A DNA stretch of 50,079 nt from Diplocarpon mali (GCA_024741835.1 JAENRP010000323.1:1-50079), one strand, 5' to 3'; counted from the first letter of the stretch, positions 12,452 through 24,370 are shown. The notes: generated from the sequence alone by a model not told the origin. Numbers and translations: made by a program.

Positions 12452-13450
12452 TAAGAAAAGATTAACTTAACCTTTGCTAAAAAGCTTAATATCTACTACC
12501 TTTAGAATCGTTATTTCGAACTGCCTTAAGCAACTTGATCTCTTAATCTCGACTTCTACTATAAACTGCCTTAAGCAGCTTATATATAGCGCCTAGATCT
12601 TACTAATCTAGTTTTTAAAGAAAGCTAAGCAATAACCTTCAAATACGAGATTAGCTCGTTTTTTCGACCCCTTACGTATTCCATTTTGCAAACGGAAATT
12701 CACCTTTAATTTTAATTCAAAAAGAAAAAAAAAATTATTTACTATACTCTCGCTTTGCTAGCGTAGGCTACTACTTAGAGCAGTATAATAACTTTTCTCT
12801 TCTTAACTCTCTCTCTCCCTTATAAACACTTTATACTATATTAACCTATACTTATCGATAACTCTCCTTTTACTCTTTAAAGCTCTTTACTCCTTCCTTC
12901 CCTCGAATACAACTCGACTCTTTGAAAAACCCTTTTTATAAATAAGTCATTGACCTTCTTTATACTCCCTATTGACCTATACTTATTAACAACTCTTCTT
13001 ATACTCTTTAAAGCTCCTTACCTCTTTAAAGCTCCTTACTCCTTCCTTCGAAACACTTGGATATAAAACTAAGGGACCTATACCTATATATATATATAAA
13101 GACTTAATTAGCCTTAGTAGGTTATACTATACCATTTAGGACTAGGTCAACCTTAGTAGAGTGATAAGCTTTAGACCCTACTTCTTTAGATTTGCACTAT
13201 ACCCCTCTTTATATAACCTTATTACAACTCCTAATTAGTAAAGAGATATAATCCTAAAGTAAAACCTTCTCTCTTAAGATCTATGAACTTATAATACCTT
13301 AATATATACTCTACTAGAAGGCTTTAAGAATGTATATAGCTCTGCTTATACTAATCTTCTCCCTTTTAAATAGGTTACTATTTAGCATTAGGTCCTTTTA
13401 GACTAAATCAGATAATATAAGGAGAGTTAGTACTTATGACCTTTAATCTT
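12452..13450 (+). other. Gypsy-2 untranslated leader with direct repeats
   Basis: About 1 kb without a supportable gene. It contains a pyrimidine-rich plus strand and two sets of direct repeats. One set is built on AACTGCCTTAAGCA (about 12521 and 12567). The other is a segment near 12842-12900 with ACCTATACTTAT and CTCTTTAAAGCTC blocks, repeated near 12973-13055. A TA-repeat run lies near 13087-13098. The same leader, inverted, fills about 21794-22775. Confidence 0.7.
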
Positions 13451-14800
13451 ATGCTACTTAAGAGAAGTAAAAGGTTAACTGCACCTCTACTATTAGGCCT
13501 TACTACTACTAGTTCTATAGGCCTTACTGCCAACCTTGGTCCTAGAGATCTTCCCCCTCTTAAGCCTACTTAAGAAGAAACCTCCCTTAGTATAGATTCT
13601 ACTTCTAATCCTAGCCTATAAGTAGATTCTCAAAATACCCTATTACTATCGATTGAAGTTAAGGAAGAAGATACGCTCTCTTTAATAATATCTACTCTTA
13701 CTATATTAGCCCCTCTCTTCTTAGCTACTTAGCAGGCTGAAATTGCAAACCTTATTAGTGCTACTATAGCCGCTGCTCTTTAAAATAATACTACCGCCCC
13801 TTCTTTCCTAAGTATTAGCCTTTGGAATACTTAATCCCTTACCGCCGACTTACTACCTCCCTTAGACTACTACCTTTTAATTATTAGACCTTTAGTCTTA
13901 GCCATCGACCCCTATCGAATTAAGTACCTTTAAACCCATTTTAGTAACTACTAAGGCGAAATCACTTATAACGCTTAAAAGATGGCTATAAAGGTATTTA
14001 TTTAAGAGTACTTAAGCAACTTTACTTTAAAAGAGAACTAAATCACTACTTACTTTAAGTATATAATAAGTAAAGCTTAAAACCTAATTTTATAATATAT
14101 AGATCCTATCTTTGCTAATAAGTTTATATATACTACTAATGTCCTTAGGGTCTTAGATTAAAGGTTCTTTAATTATAATTATATTTAGTTTATTAAGCTT
14201 AAATATAGCAGGCTAACTATAGGTTTAATATTATATAATAAGTTCCGATCTAAGTTTATTACCCTTACTATAGCTAATAAGATCGATCAGTCTTACTAAT
14301 TTAATAATATTTATAAAAAGGTCTCCTTAGCTTTAAAGAACGACCTTTAAGTAGAGAAGTATAAAATAAATAATAATTATACTACTTTAGATGAGTTCTT
14401 AGCTATTACAGACTATAAGGCCTATAATATTAAGTAAGAAGAAGCTTATAATATTTAATAAGTCGCCCTTGCTATTGCGTTCTCCCCTTTAAAGGACCGC
14501 GTCCTTAGCATATTAAAAAGGGAGTTATAAAGACCTATAGCTATAGCTACCTCCTTAGCTCCTTGCACTTATTCCCCTTTACTAGCGACTTATTAAAAAA
14601 GGTCTACTAGCTTAAAGCTATTATCTGGTCTTTACTATAATTGCAAAGCCTTTAATCACTATGCGATAGACTGCCTTAAGCTAAAGAAGCAGGGCGAGTT
14701 TATAATAGCTAAAGTTAAAATAGAAAACGACTTACTATTAGGAAACTGCTAAGCTATAGCAAAGACTCTTATTATAGTATAAGTTATAATTTATAAAAAG
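13451..14800 (+). pseudogene. gag of Gypsy-2, RIP-degraded
   Basis: The frame begins at a plausible ATG (13451-13453) and runs to a CCHC zinc knuckle at 14633-14674. The knuckle reads Y-x2-C-x4-H-x4-C: the first Cys codon TGC has become TAC, and the Cys at 14642, His at 14657 and Cys at 14672 remain. This nucleocapsid motif would bind element RNA. Breaks are TAA/TAG. One palindrome (13601-13623) is in frame. pol follows in a different frame, so a frameshift or overlap is expected. The exact 3' end is uncertain. Confidence 0.8.
13601..13623. repeat. 23 bp palindrome in gag of Gypsy-2
   Basis: Reads TSNPSL, a RIP stop, then V in the gag phase. The inverted copy has 21594-21616. Confidence 0.88.
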
Positions 14801-15387
14801 ACTTAGATTTTGATTCCTACTTATTAATAAGCGGCCGCCAGTTCTTAATTCCTATAAAACTAGCTTAAAATAGATCATTTATTAAAATAGTTACCTATAT
14901 TAATAATAGAGCTAATATTTTCAGTATTATTAAGATATCTTTAATATACTAGCTCTCTTAAAGACTTAAGGTAAAGTTTATTAAACTGCTTAAATCGATT
15001 ACTCCTACTAGTTATAATAACCTTAAAGGAGAAACTATTCGATTTGCTATCTTACTTACCCTTATAATCGATAGGCGATAAATAAACTTCCCTTTCTTAA
15101 TTATAAGCTTAAGAGCAATCGACATTTTAATTAGTAGGAAGTTCCTAAAGCACTATGACCTTGAATAGTCTTATAAAAAGGGGAAAAATAGTATCTCCTA
15201 GCCTAAGGATATGCCTATTATCTCTTACTTTAATCGACGCGTACTAATTAATCTCTTATAGCTAATAAGACCCTTAATAGCCTAGTAAGACGTCGATCGT
15301 CAAATAGCTATAATAGATGCTAAAGATAAAGACCTAAGAATAGCCTAAGCCTAGCTCTTAGTACTAGTAAGTAATAACTCGAATTCC

Positions 15388-15410
15388 ACTCCTAGTCCTA
15401 GTCCATAAGT
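15388..15410. repeat. 23 bp palindrome in pol of Gypsy-2 (1st of pair)
   Basis: Reads TPSPSP, a RIP stop, then V in the pol phase; 45 bp from the next member. Confidence 0.9.
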
Positions 15411-15432
15411 GAAAACTGCAAACTCAAATTCT

Positions 15433-15455
15433 ACTCCTAGTCCTAGCCTGCGAGT
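15433..15455. repeat. 23 bp palindrome in pol of Gypsy-2 (2nd of pair)
   Basis: Reads TPSPSLRV in the pol phase. The flanking 12 bp (CAAATTCT versus CGAATTCC) are also similar, so the pair looks like a 45 bp tandem duplication. Confidence 0.9.
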
Positions 15456-17334
15456 GACCTCTTATAGACTTAAGGATAGCAGTTTCTTTAAAGACTTAAA
15501 AAGAGATTTAAATTATATAAAAAAGGCCTTATTAAGAGTACTAGACCCCTTACTCCCTCTTTTAATAAAGAGGAACGCTTCTCTAAAGCCGGCTTACTAG
15601 ATTAGCCTAATCTTAGCTTTAGCAATTAGCGCCTTCTACTACTGCTTTATAATTAGGGTAAGACGAGCTATATAAACTTAAGAATTAGCGCTTAAAGAGT
15701 TCATATTCGTAAGCTTTATTTATAATCTGGATTGAGAGATCAATTGCTAAGAAGTCAATTGCTAAGAATCGGTTAGGCAAGCTGAAATTAGCTCCCTTGG
15801 CCTTAGTTCGGCGCTGCAAGCTAAGTATAAAAGTAATAATAAGCTAATAGATTAAAAGCTCCCGCCTTAGTACGCTGAATTTAAGAACGTTTTCAATTGC
15901 TAGGCCTTTAATTAACTACTAGAACCTAGGCTAAGGGTAGATTATAAAATCGAGCTAATAGGCGAGAACAACTTAATAATCGAACCCCTCTACCGCCTTA
16001 CTAATGAATAGCTCTTAAAGGTTAAGAGCTATATTCTTAAGAACTTATATAAAGGATTTATTAAAGCTTTAAGTTTCCCTTAGGCAGTCCTAATCCTCTT
16101 TATAAGAAAAGCTAATAGCTCCTTACGTTTATATATCGATTATCAGAAACTAAACGCCTTAATAAAGAAAGACCCCTACCTAATTCTACTTATTAATAAG
16201 ATAATAGCACGTATATCGAAAGCTTATATTTTTATAAAAATCGATATATAATAAGCCTTCTATTATATTTATATACTAGCTAATGCAAAGGACCTAACTA
16301 CCTTTCGTACGTATTATAAGACCTATAAATATAAGGTTTTACCATTCGAGCTGATAAATAGGCCTGCCACCTTTTAGAGGTTTATTAATAATATTCTCCT
16401 TAACTACCTTAACGATTTCTACTTTACCTACTTAAATGATATTCTAATCTACTTAGAAAACTCCCTTAACTATAAGATTTATATTAAGAAGATCTTAGGA
16501 ATTCTCTAATGCTATAGCCTTTAAGCAAATATTAAGAAAAGCGAGTTTAGGGTTATTAAGACTAAGTTCCTAAGGTTTATTATTAGAGTTTATAAAATTG
16601 AAGTAGACCTTAATAAGGTCTTAATCATTTAGGAGTAGAAATACACTAAGAATATACGCAGTATATAGAGCTTCCTAAGGTTCTGTAACTTCTACTAAAG
16701 GTTTATTAAAGGCTATAGTTGTATTTGCCGACCTTTAATAGCTTTTATAAGAAACGTTCCTTTTGATTTTAATAACGCTTATAAGGAAGCTTAAGAAGCT
16801 CTGCGCTTAAGCCTTTAAATGACTCCGATTTTATACTACTATTACCTTTAGAAGCAGATAAGGCTTAAGACCAACGCCTCTAATGGCGTAGTCGCCAGCG
16901 TATTCTCCTAACTCTAAGAAGATAAGAACTACTACCTAATTAGGTACTTCTCGAAGATGATAAATGACGCTGAGCTGAATTACCCTATTTATAATAAGGA
17001 GCTCTTAGCGATTTTCAAATCATTCTACTAGTATAAGGCAAAACTACTTAAGGCTTAGAAAATAGTATATATATATATAAATTATAAAGCCCTTAAGTAC
17101 TTTATAATAACTAAGGACTTAATAGCCTAGTAGGCTCGCTAGGCGGAGTTCTTCGCTGACTTCAACTTCCTTATTATATACCGAATAAGTATAACGAATA
17201 CGCTAGCTAATACACTCTTACGTCGAGACTAGGAGCTAACCCCTCTTAAGGCTAGAAAACAAGCTTTATACTACTAGCAGCTCTTACCTAATGATAAGCT
17301 CTCTATAGAAGTACTCGCTACTAAAGGCGATTCT

Positions 17335-17357
17335 ACTCCTAGGCCCGGCCTACGAGT
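17335..17357. repeat. 23 bp palindrome between RNase H and integrase of Gypsy-2
   Basis: ACTCCTAGGCC / CGGCCTACGAGT; reads TPRPGLRV in the pol phase. Confidence 0.93.
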
Positions 17358-19001
17358 AATAAGTGTGCCAATCGCACTAATAGAGGCACCTGCCGACCTA
17401 ACGTCTAAGGTCGAGTATAATATAGTAAACTACTATATTATTAATAAGGTTATTTAAGCTAATAAGACCTCCCTTAAGCTATAGAAGTTCAGAGATAAGG
17501 CGCAGAGCCACAGCTTTAACTATAAATTCAGCTAAGACAAACTCTTCTTTTAAGGTAGACTCGTTATGCTATTATAACCTTTTAAACTATAAACGGCTCT
17601 GATTCGTTATATATATAAGTAACCTTATATTATATATGCTGGAATTAGGAAAATAAGGCTTCTAATAAGAAGAAAATACTATTGGAAAAGCCTTAGTAGC
17701 GACGTTGGTACTTATATTTAAAACTATTATTATTCGAGAATGAAAGCTTATTATAATAAGACCTTAGGTTTCCTATAACCCTTGCCAATTCTTGAATAAG
17801 CCTATTAACACTTGATAATGGATTTTATAAAGCTTCCGCTTAATGAACTCGGTTATAATTTTGCCCTTGTAATTATTGATAGGTTGTTAAAGAAGGCAGT
17901 TTCGGTTTTATACTATAATTCGATCGACGCAAAAGGCTTTGTAGAGTTGTTTTTAATTTATTAGATATGCTATTTTAGCATACCTGATTCGATTTTATTA
18001 AATAAAGGCGCTTAATTCGTCTCTTCCTTTTAAAAAGAACTCTATTAGATACTAGGTATAAAGGTCAAGCTAACTATAGCTTATAACCCTAATGTCGATA
18101 GCTAAACTAAGATTATAAACTAGTATTTAAAATAATACCTTAGACCGTTCTACTTATACTATTAAGACAATTAGAATCGTCTCTTACCTTTAATAGATAT
18201 TGCCTAATTGACTTTGCCTTACGAATCCTTAGGGCAAATTTCCCTTTTCTAAGTATTAAACGGCTATAAAGCTTGCTCCTCTTGGAATTTAATTAACCTA
18301 AAACCTTTATAAATAGCAACTAAGAGAGTAAATTATAAAATAGCGCTTTATATAGCTATTAGAGCTTAAAAAGTAGTCCAATTCGCTCAATTGTCTCTCT
18401 AAGTATAATAAGCTAAAATGAAATAGCTTGCAGATCTCTACCGCCGGCCAGTTGATTGGACTATAGGAGATAATATACTAATTAGTACTAAAAATTGGAA
18501 ACTAGACCGGCCGAGCTAAAAGCTCTCTAATAAGTAGTATAGCCTAATAAAAGTACTAAAAAAGCTAGGAGAAAGCTAGAAGCTATAATTGCCTGATTCG
18601 CTCTATTCGATCTACCTTATATTCTACTCTTACTCACTGCGAAAATATATTCCTAACCCTCTACTAGGCTAAGCTTAGGAACCTCCTGCTTTAATTAAAG
18701 TATTGCCAGAATAAAAGGAGTAGGAGATAGAAGAAATAATTGGATCTTATATTTAAGCTAAGAAGCTCAAATATTAGATTAAGTAGAAAGGAGCTAATAA
18801 AGACCTTAAATAGTACCTATGCTCTAACGCTATAATAGTACCGCATACTATTTGAGATTTCCATCTAAAGAACCCTTAAACTAAGAGGCTATTAAGGGCG
18901 CTATTAAGCTAGCTTAGGTCATATAATAATAGAGTTGACGATTATAGGGACCTAGAGGATAATACGCCTATAGATACAACTGCGCGGGCGCAGTTTTTCA
19001 A

Positions 19002-19011
19002 AGGGGGGGGG
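19002..19011 (+). other. Polypurine tract of Gypsy-2 inside the pol stop region
   Basis: A run of nine G after AA, next to the TAG stop and the 3' LTR start at 19015. This is the expected position of the plus-strand primer. The same bases code for three Gly codons at the end of pol. Confidence 0.85.
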
Positions 19012-19014
19012 TAG

Positions 19015-19268
19015 TATTACAGCCGCTGCATTATATATATAATTGTACACAGTTATATTATGTGTCAAAGTCAAGTGCACGCTAAGGTAGCGAGGTGGCT
19101 GGATCATATGCACGCTAGTAAAGCACCTGTACTTATTCTAGAGGAGCTCTACTAGAGACTCTCTCTTCTTCTTCATCTTTTCTTCTCTATTATATAGCGT
19201 ACCTCTTGAGGTAATACAGTTAGCGTTCGATTCTCGACCTACTATACGCTCCAGAGCAAGTTGTAATA
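19015..19268 (+). repeat. 3' LTR of Gypsy-2
   Basis: 254 bp, begins TATTACAGCC (TG end mutated) and ends TTGTAATA, followed by the CTTAT duplication at 19269-19273. Confidence 0.95.
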
Positions 19269-20059
19269 CTTATTAAAAAAGACTAGTACCCCTTTCCTTT
19301 AATTATAGAAACCCTTAACCGACTTAGGAATACGACGCTCTTTATAAAGCTCAATATCTGCTATATATTCTATTGCATCCTAATAGACCTTAACTTTATA
19401 ATATAGGCAGCCTTTAAGATAAGGTATAGCTCCTTCGAATTAATAGTACTCCCCTTTAAATTATATAATAGCTTAGCTACCTTTTAGCAATATATTAATA
19501 CTATTTTAATAGAATACTTAGACGACTTTTACTCTATATATATTAATAATATCTTAATCTTCTCGAAAACTAAGGAAGAGCACTAATACTATATTAGATA
19601 GGTCTTAGATAGACTATACAAAGCTGGCCTATAGGTCGATATTAAGAAGTGCGAATTCGAAGTTACTAGTACTAGATTCTTAGGGTTTATTATTACTAAT
19701 TAAGGAGTGTAGGTCGACCTTGCTAAGGTTAAGGTCATTAAAGAATAGACCCTCCTATTAATAAAGAAATAAGTATAATTGTTCTTAGGATTTTATAACT
19801 TCTATTAGAGATATATCGAAGCCTACGGTCGAATTGCGCGCCCCCTTAATTAGCTAATAATAAAGGAGACTAGCCTAACGTTCATCTTAACTAAGGAATA
19901 ATAAGATGCGTTCGAATAATTAAAGAAGCGGCTATTAAATACGCCTACCTTATTATACTTTAAAAACTATTAACTAATAAGGATTAAGACCGACTGCTTA
20001 AACCTAATAGCAGCTAGAGTACTTAGCTAAAAGGATAAGAATAATAAATAATAGCATCC
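19269..20059 (+). pseudogene. Gypsy-3 pol fragment, RT to RNase H
   Basis: Continues the RT interrupted at 12197: KKDQYPFPLI, then the catalytic block YINNILIFS near 19541 (Asp codons mutated), then GLQVDIKKCEFEV (TAG at the Gln codon) and the thumb region. The RNase H start reads IRIKTDCLNLIAARVLSQ near 19979-20040. The match stops at about 20060, where sequence switches abruptly to inverted Gypsy-2. The 3' part of RNase H, the integrase and the 3' LTR are missing from the window. Confidence 0.85.
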
Positions 20060-21793
20060 TATAGTGCTTTAGGAACTTCCTATTGATTAAAATGTCGGTT
20101 GCTCTTAAGCTTATAATTAGGAAAGGGAAGTTTATTTGTCGCCTATCAATTATAAAGGTAAGTAAGATAGCGAATCGAATAGTTTCTCCTTTAAGGCTAT
20201 TATAGCTAATAGGGGTAATTGGTTTAAGCAGTTTAATAAACTTCACCTTAAGTCTTTAAGAGAGCTAATATGCTAAAGACATCTTAATAATACTAAAAAT
20301 ATTAGCTCTACTATTAATATAGGCAACTGTTTTAATAAATGATCTATTTTAAGCTAGTTCTATAAGAACTAAGAACTGGTAGCCGCTTATTAATAGGCGG
20401 GAATTAAAATCTAAGTCTTTTTATAAATTATAACTTATACTATAGTAAGAGTCTTTGCTATAGCTTAGCAGTTTCTTAATAGTAGGTCGTTTTCTATCTT
20501 AACTTTAGCTACTATAAACTCGCCCTGCTTCTTTAGCTTAAGGCAGTCTATTGTATAGTAACTAAGAGCTCTATAGTTATAGTAGAGATTAGATAACGGC
20601 TTTAGGCTGGTAGACCTTTCTTAGTAGGCCGCTAGCAAGGGGGAACGAGTGCAAGGAGCTAGGGAGGTAGCTATGGCTATAGGTCTTTATAACTCCCTTT
20701 TCAGTATACTAGGGACGCGGTCCTTCGAAGGGGAGAACGCAATAGCAAGGGTAACTTATCAAGCGTTATAAGCTTCTTCTTACTTAATATTATAAGCCTC
20801 GCGGTCTATAATAGCTAAGAACTTATCTAAAGTAATATAATTATTATTTATTTTATACTTCTCTACTTAAAGGTCGTTCTTTAAGGCTAAAGAGACCTTT
20901 TTATAAATATTATCGAATTAGCAAGACTAATCAATCTTATTAGCTATAGTAAGGATAATAAACTTAGATCGGAACTTATTATATAATAATAAACCTATAG
21001 TTAGCCTATTGTATTTAAGCTTAGCAGACTAAATGTAGTTATAGTTAAAGAACCTTTAATCTAAGACCTTAAGGATATTAATAGTATATATAAACTTATT
21101 AATAAAGATAGGATCTATATATTATAAGATTAAGTTCTAAGCTTCACTTATTATATACTTAAAGTAGGTAGTAATCTAGTCCTCTTTTAAAGTGAAGTTG
21201 CCTAATTACTTTTAAATAAATATCTTTATAGCCATCTTTTAAGTATTATAGGTGATTTCGCCCTAGTAGTTACTAAAATGGGTTTAAGGGTACTTAATTT
21301 AATAGGGGTCGACGGCTAGGACTAAAGGTCAGATGATTAAGAGGTAGTAGTTTAAAGGAGGCAGCAAGTCGGTAGTAAGGGACTAAGTATTCTAAGGGCT
21401 AGCACTTAAGGAAGAAGGGGTAGTAGCATTATTTTAAAGAGCGGCAGCTATAGCAGCGCTAATAAGGTTCGCGATTTCGGCCTATTAAGCAGTTGAAAAG
21501 AGAGAGGCTGATATAGTAAGAGTAGATATTATTAAGGAGAGTGTATCTTCTTCCTTAACTTCAATTGACGGTAATAGGGTATTTCGAGAATCCACTTATA
21601 GGCTAGGCCTAGGAGTAGAATCGGTACTAAAGGAGGTAACTTCTTAAGTAGAGGGAATATCTCTAGGACTAGGGTTGGTAGTAAGGCCTATAGAACTGGA
21701 ACTAGTAGCAATAAGGCCTATAGAACTAGTGGTAGTAAGGCCTGGTAGTAGAGGTGCGGTTAAGCTTTCACTTCTCTTAAGTGGTATAAGATT
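20060..21793 (-). pseudogene. gag and start of pol in inverted Gypsy-2 copy, RIP-degraded
   Basis: The minus-strand frame follows gag of Gypsy-2. The start codon is ATA near 21793 where Gypsy-2 has ATG at 13451. The zinc-knuckle region lies near 20500-20585, and a protease beginning near 20340 reads on to the truncation. The 80-codon open stretch at 20004-20246 is the protease part and runs past the joint. One palindrome, 21594-21616, is in frame, matching the Gypsy-2 copy at 13601. The two later palindromes of Gypsy-2 are lost with the truncation. Confidence 0.8.
21594..21616. repeat. 23 bp palindrome in gag of inverted Gypsy-2 copy
   Basis: ACTTATAGGCT / A / GGCCTAGGAGT, read on the minus strand as TPRPSL, stop, V. 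Confidence 0.9.
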
Positions 21794-22775
21794 AAAGGTT
21801 ACAAGTACTAACTCTCCTTATATTATCTGATTTAATCTAAAGGGACCTAATGCTAAATAATGACCTATTTAAAAGGGGGAAGATTAGTATAGGCGAAGCT
21901 ATATACGTTCTTAAAGCCTTCTAATAGAGTATATATTAAGGTATTATAAGTTTATAGATCTTAAGAGAGAAGGTTTTACTTTAGGATTATATCTCTTTAC
22001 TAATTAGGAGTTATAATAAGGTTATATAAGGAGGGGTATAATACAAATCTAAGGAAGTAGGGTCTAAAGCTTATTACTCTACTAAAGTTAACCTAGTCTT
22101 AAATAGTATAGTATAACCTACTAAAGCTGACTAAGTCTTTATATATATATATAGGTATAAGTCTCCTAGTTTATACCTAAGTATAAGAAGGAAGGAGTAA
22201 GGAGCTTTAAAGAGGTAAGGAGCTTTAAAGAGTATAAGAAGAATTGTTAACAAGTATAGGTCGATAGGGAATATAAAGAAGGTCAATGACTTATTCGCAA
22301 GGAGGGTTTCTTAAAGAGTCGAGTTGTATTTAAGGGAAGGAAGGAGTGAAAAGCTTTAAAGAGTATAAGGAGAGTTGTCGATAAGTATAAGGATAATAAA
22401 AAAGAGTAGTATAAAGTAGGAGAGAGTTAAGAAGAGAAAAGTTATTATACTACTTTAAGCAGTAGCCTACGCTAGTAAAGCGAGAGCATAGTAAATAAAA
22501 AATTTTTCGAATTGAAATTAAAGGTGAATTTCCGTTTATAGAATAGAAGAGGTAAGGGGTCGAAAAAACGAGCTAATCTTATATTTAAAGGTTGTTTTTC
22601 AGCTTTCTTTAAAAACTAGATTAGTAAGATCTAAACACTATATACGAGTTGCTTAAGGCAGTTTATAGTAAAAGTCGAGATCGAGAGATCGAGTTACTTA
22701 AGGCAGTTTGAAATAACGATTCTAAAGGTAGTAGATATTAAGCTTCTTAGCAGAGGTTAAGTTAATCTTTTCTTA
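21794..22775 (-). other. Leader of inverted Gypsy-2 copy
   Basis: Reverse-complement match to 12452-13450, including the repeated AAAGAG/GAGCTTTAAAGAG blocks near 22190-22230 and 22355-22375. No gene is seen. Confidence 0.8.
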
Positions 22776-23040
22776 TATTACAACTAGCTCTTAAGCGTAT
22801 AATAGGGCGAGAATCAAGTAATGCTAACTATATTACCTTAAGAGGTACGCTATATAATAGAGAAGAAAAGATAAAGAAGAAGAGAGAGTCTTTAGTAAAG
22901 CTCCTTTAGAATAAGTATAAGTGCTTTACTAGCGCGCACATAATCCAGCTACCTTGCTACCTTAGCGTGCACCTGACTTTGATACGTAATAGATACGTAA
23001 TATAACTGTATATAACCGTACACGTAATGCAGCTGTAATA
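22776..23040 (-). repeat. 5' LTR of inverted Gypsy-2 copy (265 bp)
   Basis: Homologous to the two 254 bp Gypsy-2 LTRs but 11 bp longer. The excess is a perfect tandem duplication of GATACGTAATA at 22981-22991 and 22992-23002. The candidate target duplication at 23041-23045 (ACAAT) has no visible partner. Confidence 0.9.
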
Positions 23041-24175
23041 ACAATTCAACCTTAATAGAGGCTAGGAATAAAGCGCTAGATGCTAACGCACCTATTTAAA
23101 ACGTATAATAAAGACTACCCTTCCTTTAAACTATTCTTATGATTTACCGCCTTACTACTTATTATTCTTTACTATTCTATTCCTTTATTCTTAATTCTAT
23201 ACTAGTACTTTTACCTAGATCTATTCCCTTATAAATACTTCTCCTTCCTACCACCTTCGCTTTGCTTTTACAAATTAATCAATTCGCTCTTTTGACCTAC
23301 CGCCCTATTGCTATATACTATATTATTAAACTGAACTACTTGACTAACTATTACTATAAGCGAATTAATAAACAACCCTCTTCCCTTTAACAATAAGACT
23401 ACTACGCCTGCCATCGCGCCTACTAATTCCCTTAATATATAAGACGATTCTATAATCGGTATTAATAATGCAATAGCGTTTCTAATAGAGGAAGACCCTA
23501 TATGTTAGTACGCAGATTCCTATGCAAGAGGCAAGCTGCCCTTATTCCTAGGGTCATCCTATATAGCTATACCATATATAATATAAGGGGTTTTATATGT
23601 ATTTCGGACGGCTGTTTAGCCAAAGGACTTCAGAAGGATATCTATATGCAGCTAAGAGGGACTATAGGAGGGAGGATATTTATAAGTATAAAGGTACTAT
23701 CTTAGTTATATAAAGATAGATAGATATTATAATAGATTCTTTTTAATAATAAGTACTTAACTATATTTATATAAATATCAATTACTAGTATAAAACTTAT
23801 ACTAATTAGTAGTAGCACCTTTACTATAGATAGTAAGGTTATTAAACTAAAGAATTCTTTCTTGATTTAAGGAGTACTTGATTGTATTTCTAGCTTACCT
23901 TAAATACTAACTCAAATATATAAAGTAATATCAGTTACTACTAAAGGGAAAAAGGCGAAAGGTATGCGAATCTAGCTAAAGTTATTACTTTAAAGGTAGA
24001 TACTATCCTCTTCTACCTGCGTTATATTATATATTACAATTAGGGCAAAACCGAAGTGCAATCAGTATCCTAACTATAATTAGATAATAGCGTAATAATA
24101 CGTAAAATACGACTATATCAGACTTCTTTCGGACCCTACTAGGGCGTAAAGTAATATTCGAATAATATTAAGAAA
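23041..24175. other. Unassigned interval between inverted Gypsy-2 and Copia C1
   Basis: About 1.1 kb that matches nothing else in the window. Parts of it, for instance 23460-23660, retain more CA and TG than the neighbours, so RIP looks lighter. A plus-strand frame of 67 codons from ATG 23502 and an overlapping frame with TAA/TAG breaks (LIEEDPI near 23485, then YADSYARGKLPLFLG) are both possible, but I recognise neither. It may be an old element fragment or the flanking DNA into which both neighbours inserted. Confidence 0.5.
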
Positions 24176-24370
24176 TATTGAGCTTAAGTAAGTCGGCGCA
24201 GTAGGTAAAGGAGGCTTTTAAAGGTCGATAGTCGATATATTAGTAAGAGTTAAGGAAGGAAGGTTACCCCTTTCTTCCCTATAGCTATATATATATTAAT
24301 ATCCTACTAACTAAGCAGTAGGGTCATATGATAATATATTAAAGTAATAGCTATATTACCTATCTTAATA
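24176..24370 (-). repeat. 3' LTR of Copia C1 (195 bp)
   Basis: Begins TATTGAG and ends CTTAATA on the plus strand. Full-length match to 35558-35752 and 41499-41693. Original TGTTGAG / CTCAACA ends are inferred from the RIP direction. Confidence 0.93.

Larger units (their letters stand above)
14800..19014 (+). pseudogene. pol of Gypsy-2 (protease, RT, RNase H, integrase, chromodomain), RIP-degraded
   Basis: One reading phase is kept for over 4 kb. The protease active site near 14899 reads INNRA for IDSGA, with the Asp at 14902-14904 now Asn. RT has YIDYQKLN near 16132 and YLND for YLDD at 16429-16440. RNase H is near 16850-17230. Integrase shows MDFIKLPLNE near 17818; its second Asp is Asn (18001-18003) and its Glu is Lys (18109-18111). 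A GPY/F-like region lies near 18440-18640. A chromodomain (EIEEIIGSYI then LKYWIKWKG) lies near 18727-18890; such domains steer integration to heterochromatin. Palindromes at 15388, 15433 and 17335 are in frame. The stop TAG at 19012-19014 abuts the 3' LTR. Confidence 0.9.
12198..19268 (+). mobile_element. Gypsy-2: complete chromovirus-type Ty3/Gypsy retrotransposon (7,071 bp)
   Basis: Two 254 bp LTRs flank a leader, gag, and a pol frame ending in a chromodomain, with a 5 bp CTTAT target duplication. LTR ends TGTTACA / TGTAATA are an inverted repeat once CA to TA mutation is allowed. The 3' LTR is less mutated than the 5' LTR. An inverted, truncated relative occupies 20060-23040. The element is inserted into the RT of Gypsy-3. 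All frames are RIP-damaged. Confidence 0.95.
20060..23040 (-). mobile_element. Gypsy-2 second copy, inverted and 3'-truncated
   Basis: The minus strand matches the 5' LTR, leader, gag and protease start of Gypsy-2 (12198 to about 15165) in order. The match ends sharply at 20060, inside what is 15150-15165 in Gypsy-2, against Gypsy-3 sequence, so RT onward and the 3' LTR are absent. The outer LTR end at 23040 is intact, so this end is a true insertion boundary while the other is a rearrangement joint. With 12198-15165 it makes an inverted repeat of about 3 kb around a spacer of about 4.9 kb. Confidence 0.9.

Noticed and set aside
15409..15600. 63-codon frame with ATG at 15409 as a separate gene
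   Set aside because: It is part of the Gypsy-2 pol frame (protease-RT spacer) between two RIP stops; the ATG lies within a palindrome edge.
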